Below are positions 59,963 through 64,000 of a stretch of 64,000 bases of DNA, piece after piece. The DNA is from Chryseobacterium indologenes (GTDB lineage: Bacteria > Bacteroidota > Bacteroidia > Flavobacteriales > Weeksellaceae), in assembly GCA_001013295.1 (NCBI GenBank), contig LAZY01000006.1, forward strand, positions 1-64,000. The letters are read 5' to 3'. The position numbers were made by a program, and so were the translations under genes. The notes under the pieces were generated by a model, which saw only the letters and a list, made by a program, of their open reading frames with translations, did no database searches and was not told the origin of the DNA. Within the stretch, counting starts at the first letter, position 1, and every line of letters begins with the position of its first letter.

Positions 59963-61279
59963 TTATTTTGTTCTGATATATTTCTTTTCAAAATATTTTT
60001 GAAGCTGATCATTGACGTAGGTCTCATTTTCGTTTACAGAAGCCATTTCGTCAAAATGTAAAATCCTGGGAATCACTTTTACTTTTTTTACCACAACAGA
60101 GTCTTTAGGAGAATGTCTAATAAGATCTATTCTTTCATCCACTTCCCGCTCATATTCTGCCAGATCCGTAGTAAAAATCTCTGTAGCAATATTGGCTGCA
60201 TTCAGATTAATATTCAAATAAGAATACCGCTCAGGAAAAACCCTGAACTCCGGGAGAAAAATAATGATAAGAGAAACCCACCAAAACTGTTTGATTTTCT
60301 CCATTTTAAATACAAGCAATACCGCAAAAGTGATGAAGAAATAAAATATTATATTTTCAAACTGTCTTGCGATAGAGGTAAGTATATATCCTGTAAAAAG
60401 CAATGGAAGTAATGAAACTGCCCAGAACAGAAAGGCTTTCTTAACCGTTATTTTCTGAACAATATTTTTAAGTTCTTTTTCAAAAACCTTGATAAATAAA
60501 GGAAGCGCTAAAAGAACTTTAAAAGCAACGTATATGGTATTAACCCCAAAAAGAGCCATCCTTTTCATCCATTTTATCAGCCCGCCTTCCGATTCTCCCA
60601 TCCTGTTAAAATTTCCGGGAGCCAGGAAACTTACAAGTAAAAATGCGGTTCCTGTAAGTAAAAATATAAGATTCTGCTTATTCCGTTTCTGGTAATAAGA
60701 TCCCATCAACAGACCTTGAAGAAGTAACGCTAAAATCTCATTAGCACCCATCAGAACGACAATCAGTAATAACGACAGATAGAACCATATTTTCTTAGCG
60801 GTATCTTCATTTTGTTTAAAAAAATAAAGCAATAAACCCGATAAAATTACAGGCAAAAAATAGATATTGGAGCCTGTGATCCAGAAATAATGTTCAGGAA
60901 TACTTACCAGAAGTATGGTATAAAAGAAAAAAAGCATAATGCTTTTCTTTAAAGCTTCTACGGACGAATATCTAAAATAAGCTTTAAAATTAAGGGATGA
61001 AACTCCAATAAAGGAAAACATTAAAAAAAGCGGATATACTTTGGGAACAATCCCGTTCACATCATAAGCAACAGGATTGAGCATATTTACCGTGTATCCG
61101 AAATATCTTCCACCCCAATACAGATAGGTATGGGTAAAGTTTCCCCAAAGTCCTTCTACACGGGTACCATAGGCACACATATAATCATCGGTCTGGTATA
61201 CATTAAACATGCTAATATACACCAGACCGATACATAATATAACTGATAAGAATAATACAATATTCTGTACTGTTTTCAT
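59963..61279 (-). CDS. DUF6056 family multi-spanning membrane protein
   Basis: A 438-residue protein with about ten membrane helices. The first large loop carries YQTDDYMCAYGTRVEGLWGNF...YWGGRYFGYTVNMLNP, which resembles the acidic D-D/E loop of GT-C glycosyltransferases, and the end is a soluble tail with HFDEMASVNENETYVNDQL. The family (DUF6056) is thought to be glycosyltransferase-like, but no substrate is known. It is 4 bp downstream of fabG and probably shares its transcript. Confidence 0.78.
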   Translation of the reverse strand: MKTVQNIVLFLSVILCIGLVYISMFNVYQTDDYMCAYGTRVEGLWGNFTHTYLYWGGRYFGYTVNMLNPVAYDVNGIVPKVYPLFLMFSFIGVSSLNFKAYFRYSSVEALKKSIMLFFFYTILLVSIPEHYFWITGSNIYFLPVILSGLLLYFFKQNEDTAKKIWFYLSLLLIVVLMGANEILALLLQGLLMGSYYQKRNKQNLIFLLTGTAFLLVSFLAPGNFNRMGESEGGLIKWMKRMALFGVNTIYVAFKVLLALPLFIKVFEKELKNIVQKITVKKAFLFWAVSLLPLLFTGYILTSIARQFENIIFYFFITFAVLLVFKMEKIKQFWWVSLIIIFLPEFRVFPERYSYLNINLNAANIATEIFTTDLAEYEREVDERIDLIRHSPKDSVVVKKVKVIPRILHFDEMASVNENETYVNDQLQKYFEKKYIRTK

Positions 61280-61283
61280 CTTT

Positions 61284-62027
61284 CTACGTCAGCATTCCTC
61301 CGTCTACGTTAAGAGTCTGCCCGGTAATATAAGCTGACATCTCACTGCCAAGGAATACACATGCATTGGCAATATCTTCAGGCTGCCCACCTCTTTTCAT
61401 CGGAATTTCTTCTCTCCATCCCTGAACTGTTTTTTCATCGAGAACAGCTGTCATTTCCGTTTCAATGAATCCCGGAGCAATAGCATTACATCTGATATTT
61501 CTGGAACCCAGCTCCAATGCAACAGATTTTGTAAATCCGATTACCCCTGCTTTAGAAGCAGCATAATTCGCCTGACCAGCATTTCCTTTTACTCCAACTA
61601 CTGAAGTCATATTGATGATAGATCCTGATCTGGCCTTCATCATCGGCTTGATCACCGCTTTTGTAAGGTTGAAAACTGAATCCAGGTTTACTTTGATTAC
61701 TTTATCCCAATCTTCTTTGGACATTCTCAGCAACAGGTTATCTTTTGTAATCCCTGCATTATTGACCAAAATATCAATCTGCCCGAACTCCGCCATTACT
61801 TCTTCCACCAATTTCTGAGCTGCATCGTAATCGGATGCGTCAGACTGATATCCTTTGATTTGGGTTACAGAACTTAAAGCTGCTTCTAATTCTTTAGCTT
61901 TGTCTACAGAGCCAGCATAGGTAAATGCTACTTTTGCCCCTTGCTGAGCAAATATTTCAGCGATACCTTTACCGATTCCTCTTGTAGCTCCGGTAATTAG
62001 TGCTACTTTTCCTTCTAATATTCTCAT
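61284..62027 (-). CDS. fabG: 3-oxoacyl-[acyl-carrier-protein] reductase
   Basis: A 247-residue short-chain dehydrogenase reducing 3-oxoacyl-ACP with NADPH in fatty-acid elongation. The cofactor motif TGATRGIGKGIA begins at residue 12, NNAG at 89-92, and the catalytic Ser142, Tyr155 and Lys159 lie in NMTSVVGVKGNAGQANYAASKAG. The ITGQTLNVDGGM ending is typical of FabG. The leader of about 88 nt holds two short hairpins. The DUF6056 gene follows after 4 bp. Confidence 0.95.
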   Translation of the reverse strand: MRILEGKVALITGATRGIGKGIAEIFAQQGAKVAFTYAGSVDKAKELEAALSSVTQIKGYQSDASDYDAAQKLVEEVMAEFGQIDILVNNAGITKDNLLLRMSKEDWDKVIKVNLDSVFNLTKAVIKPMMKARSGSIINMTSVVGVKGNAGQANYAASKAGVIGFTKSVALELGSRNIRCNAIAPGFIETEMTAVLDEKTVQGWREEIPMKRGGQPEDIANACVFLGSEMSAYITGQTLNVDGGMLT

Positions 62028-62059
62028 ATCTATTGATAATTATTTTCTTTATAACTCAT

Positions 62060-62110
62060 TCAGCTTGTGAGAGCTGACTCATATAGTATCTATAATTCCC
62101 CTCAGGAATT
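62060..62110 (-). promoter_or_regulatory. Two short hairpins in the fabG leader
   Basis: TCAGCT/AGCTGA (62060-62065 with 62072-62077) and AATTCC/GGAATT (62094-62099 with 62105-62110) could form consecutive small stem-loops in the fabG leader. Confidence 0.4.
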
Positions 62111-62121
62111 AAAACGGTTTG

Positions 62122-62129
62122 CAAAGATA
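62122..62129 (-). promoter_or_regulatory. -7 promoter box of fabG
   Basis: Minus-strand TATCTTTG, exact TAnnTTTG match, 94 bp before the fabG start. Confidence 0.5.
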
Positions 62130-62201
62130 TTATAAATTGTTATTCAACACATTCAAATCATTAAAATACTGGACTTTTTTGATAAAATTCTTTGATTTTG
62201 G

Positions 62202-63713
62202 TTAAAGCCGGACAGCATTATTTTTAAATCTTGTGAAATAAATAAAGTCGGTTTTTTTATTCTTATCCAATTTCAAAACTTCTTTCTGCCACAAAAACTG
62301 ATCATAAACAATCTCCTTCAATAGTTCATTCTGAAAGTTAGAAACCCCGTACTTACCTTCTTTTTTTACAACAATTTCATTTTCAGCATTACCAAATGTG
62401 ATTATATCTTCGTAAATAAACGGTACAATTTCCGTTCCTTTTCCGTCAAGAATACCATAAAAACCTTCTGAATTTTTGCAGACAAGCGGTTTTGAGTATT
62501 CATTGAGAAAGCTGAAATAGTCAGCATCTTCATCTTTGATCAGGCTGATATTCCTGAGCTCTGTCATAGACTGATCTAATGCTGAAAATCTGTAATACTT
62601 ACCCTCTTTCAAAACGATAAGACTTTCAGGATAAAAACCGATAATATTGATCCCTTCCCCTACAACATTCTTAAGGTCTTTATCCAGAAACTTCTCTTCA
62701 TTTCCTTTTTTAAGGTAGATAAAATTTCTTCCGGAAATGCTAAAACTCCTGATATAATCATATTCCTGAGGACTAATAATATTCCCCTGCAGATCAATAA
62801 TCCCGGATTTTTTTGATTTCTCATTGTAAGTACTGAAAAGATTTCCGAACAAAGGATTCAAATAGATAAAACTGTTGGGATAAAGTTGGCGGTCTTTCTT
62901 ATTAAAAACCGTTGTTTTGTTATTTTTAGTCAGATAAATATATTCTTTCTTCCCAAAGTATTCCGGGGTGATCTCTTTGAAAACTTCATCAGCAATTATA
63001 TTCTCTTCAGCATCAATGAGACCGTATTTTCCGGTGGTTTTATTTTTGGTAATCAGATAAGGATAGGCATTGATGTCTACCACCTGTTTTGAAAACTTAT
63101 GCAGCGTCCGGCCGTCAATTCCTATAATTTCATATTGATTATCCTCATTAGTGATCAGTGCTCTACCCTCTTCAAAGCTGTAATATTCTTTAAATTCACG
63201 GTCGCTGATCTGTTTCCCGTTAAAATCATACAGAAACCATTTTTTATTTTTTAAAACAAAAAATCTGTTCTTTCCGGAAAACCTGATTTTATCTGAATAA
63301 GGAATGATTTCTTTCCCATTATAATCAAAAACTGCTTCATTTCCCTGTTTTGAAGCAATGATCCGTTCTTTACTCCACCATGGGGTGTCGAATTCCTGGT
63401 CATCCAAAGGAATCAGTTCGTTGCCTTTTTCATCAATAATCGCTGATTTTCTTTTGCTGCCAGTATCTGAATAAAGAATAAACCTGTTCTTAAAAGCGTG
63501 TAAAATGCTCCCTTTATAAGGAGATTCGAAGGTAATAGTGCCTAATGAATCTACAATTCCCTGTTTTTTAGAATCCGGATCATAGACCGTTCCATACCCT
63601 TCGGAATAAGAACTAACCTCCTTCCCTGTTTTTTTCGACAGGATAACCTTCATATATTGGTTAGTCTGTGCTACACAGGCTGTAGAACACAATACAAAAA
63701 TAAGTTTCTTCAA
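62202..63713 (-). CDS. Secreted WG-repeat protein
   Basis: A 503-residue protein with a short signal peptide (MKKLIFVLCSTACVAQ) and many WG-type beta repeats of about 45 residues, with the pattern K-x-G-x-I-D-x-x-G. Examples are KQGIVDSLGTITFES, KSGIIDLQGNIISPQEYDYI, TGKYGLIDAEENIIADEV and EGFYGILDGKGTEIVPFIYEDI. These usually form beta-propeller-like or solenoid surfaces in exported proteins. No enzyme motif is visible. It begins 6 bp downstream of rsmI and may be co-transcribed with it. Confidence 0.87.
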   Translation of the reverse strand: MKKLIFVLCSTACVAQTNQYMKVILSKKTGKEVSSYSEGYGTVYDPDSKKQGIVDSLGTITFESPYKGSILHAFKNRFILYSDTGSKRKSAIIDEKGNELIPLDDQEFDTPWWSKERIIASKQGNEAVFDYNGKEIIPYSDKIRFSGKNRFFVLKNKKWFLYDFNGKQISDREFKEYYSFEEGRALITNEDNQYEIIGIDGRTLHKFSKQVVDINAYPYLITKNKTTGKYGLIDAEENIIADEVFKEITPEYFGKKEYIYLTKNNKTTVFNKKDRQLYPNSFIYLNPLFGNLFSTYNEKSKKSGIIDLQGNIISPQEYDYIRSFSISGRNFIYLKKGNEEKFLDKDLKNVVGEGINIIGFYPESLIVLKEGKYYRFSALDQSMTELRNISLIKDEDADYFSFLNEYSKPLVCKNSEGFYGILDGKGTEIVPFIYEDIITFGNAENEIVVKKEGKYGVSNFQNELLKEIVYDQFLWQKEVLKLDKNKKTDFIYFTRFKNNAVRL

Positions 63714-63719
63714 TGAAAA

Positions 63720-64000
63720 TCAAATAGAATTGTTGACAATAAGAACGATTTCTCCTTTTAAAGTTTTGGTTTTAGAGAATTCAATTAATTCATTGATTGT
63801 TCCCCGTTTAGTTTCTTCAAATTTTTTGGAGATTTCACGACTTAGACTCACTTTGGTTTCTTCTCCAAAGAATTCTTTGATCTGTTCCAATGTCGTATTG
63901 ATCTTGTGAGGACTTTCGTAAAGAACGATAGTTTTTTTCTCCTCAGCAAGCTGCTTCAGCTTTGTCTGTCTTCCTTTTTTCTGTGGTAGAAATCCGGCAA
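63720..64000 (-). CDS. rsmI: 16S rRNA (cytidine(1402)-2'-O)-methyltransferase RsmI, C-terminal part
   Basis: The gene runs off the right edge; the stop is at 63720-63722 on the minus strand. The visible 93 residues include FLPQKKGRQTKLKQLAEE, then TIVLYESPHKINTTLEQIKEFFG and VSLSREISKKFEETKRGTINEL, a pattern diagnostic of RsmI (YraL family). The enzyme methylates the ribose of C1402 in the decoding centre of 16S rRNA. The N-terminal part, with the SAM-binding loop, lies outside the window. WG-repeat gene follows after 6 bp. Confidence 0.93.
   Translation of the reverse strand, partial: AGFLPQKKGRQTKLKQLAEEKKTIVLYESPHKINTTLEQIKEFFGEETKVSLSREISKKFEETKRGTINELIEFSKTKTLKGEIVLIVNNSI

Overview
The window is chromosomal DNA of a low-GC member of the Bacteroidota, most likely the family Weeksellaceae and close to Chryseobacterium. 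Three things point there. The short peptides at 117-463 have the lysine-rich leader common in Chryseobacterium bacteriocin-like peptides. Many start regions carry the Bacteroidota -7 promoter box TAnnTTTG, while strong Shine-Dalgarno sequences are rare. The gene content is also typical: bestrophin, 2TM-domain proteins, a four-helix bundle protein, WG-repeat and DUF6056 proteins. Most of the window is core genome. No phage, complete insertion sequence, CRISPR array or rRNA is visible.

Layout. 1-463: end of a transposase and two Cys-patterned RiPP-like peptides. 500-11.4 kb: mutS, an acetyltransferase, a cupin/JmjC protein, bestrophin, a MORN-repeat protein, a SpoU methyltransferase, a CBS protein, nadK, fructose-bisphosphate aldolase and accD. 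11.4-17.3 kb: a nucleoside-recognition transporter, a four-helix bundle gene between heptamer repeats, and an exbB-exbD-tonB operon. 17.4-26.8 kb: a DUF885 lipoprotein, DinB, nth and a peroxiredoxin from overlapping divergent promoters, a manC-sprT-tolC run, and folC. 26.9-27.2 kb: three identical tRNA-Val genes. 28.6-35.2 kb: three glycosyltransferases, sufE and clpC. 35.3-41 kb: small secreted proteins, mnmA, and a Gly/Cys-tailed membrane protein. 41-42.3 kb: a frameshifted DUF6051 gene. 42.4-50 kb: a LytTR regulator, a LytS-type kinase fused to a 2TM domain, four stand-alone 2TM proteins, a lipid-methyltransferase-like protein, and a TonB-dependent receptor with a partner. 50.2-64 kb: an AraC regulator, a phosphopantetheinyl transferase, sodC, prc, surE, a radical SAM/Lgt-like cluster, guaC, DUF6056, fabG, a WG-repeat protein and the end of rsmI.

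The most notable system is the 42.4-50 kb block. Two promoters in it carry the same direct-repeat operator: one before the 2TM-2TM-2TM-regulator operon, one before the TonB receptor. The half-sites are 21 bp apart in both, resemble the LytTR consensus, and lie at exactly the same distance from a -7 box. This suggests a self-regulated membrane-sensing circuit controlling an outer-membrane receptor. Other points of interest are a cassette-like four-helix bundle gene flanked by inverted heptamer arrays, AccD and Nth proteins without their usual metal-binding cysteines, a perfect palindrome before clpC, and the radical SAM/Lgt-like cluster.

Several start codons were moved downstream because the longest reading frame would run through a -7 box. 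All family names come from reading the sequence; no searches were run.
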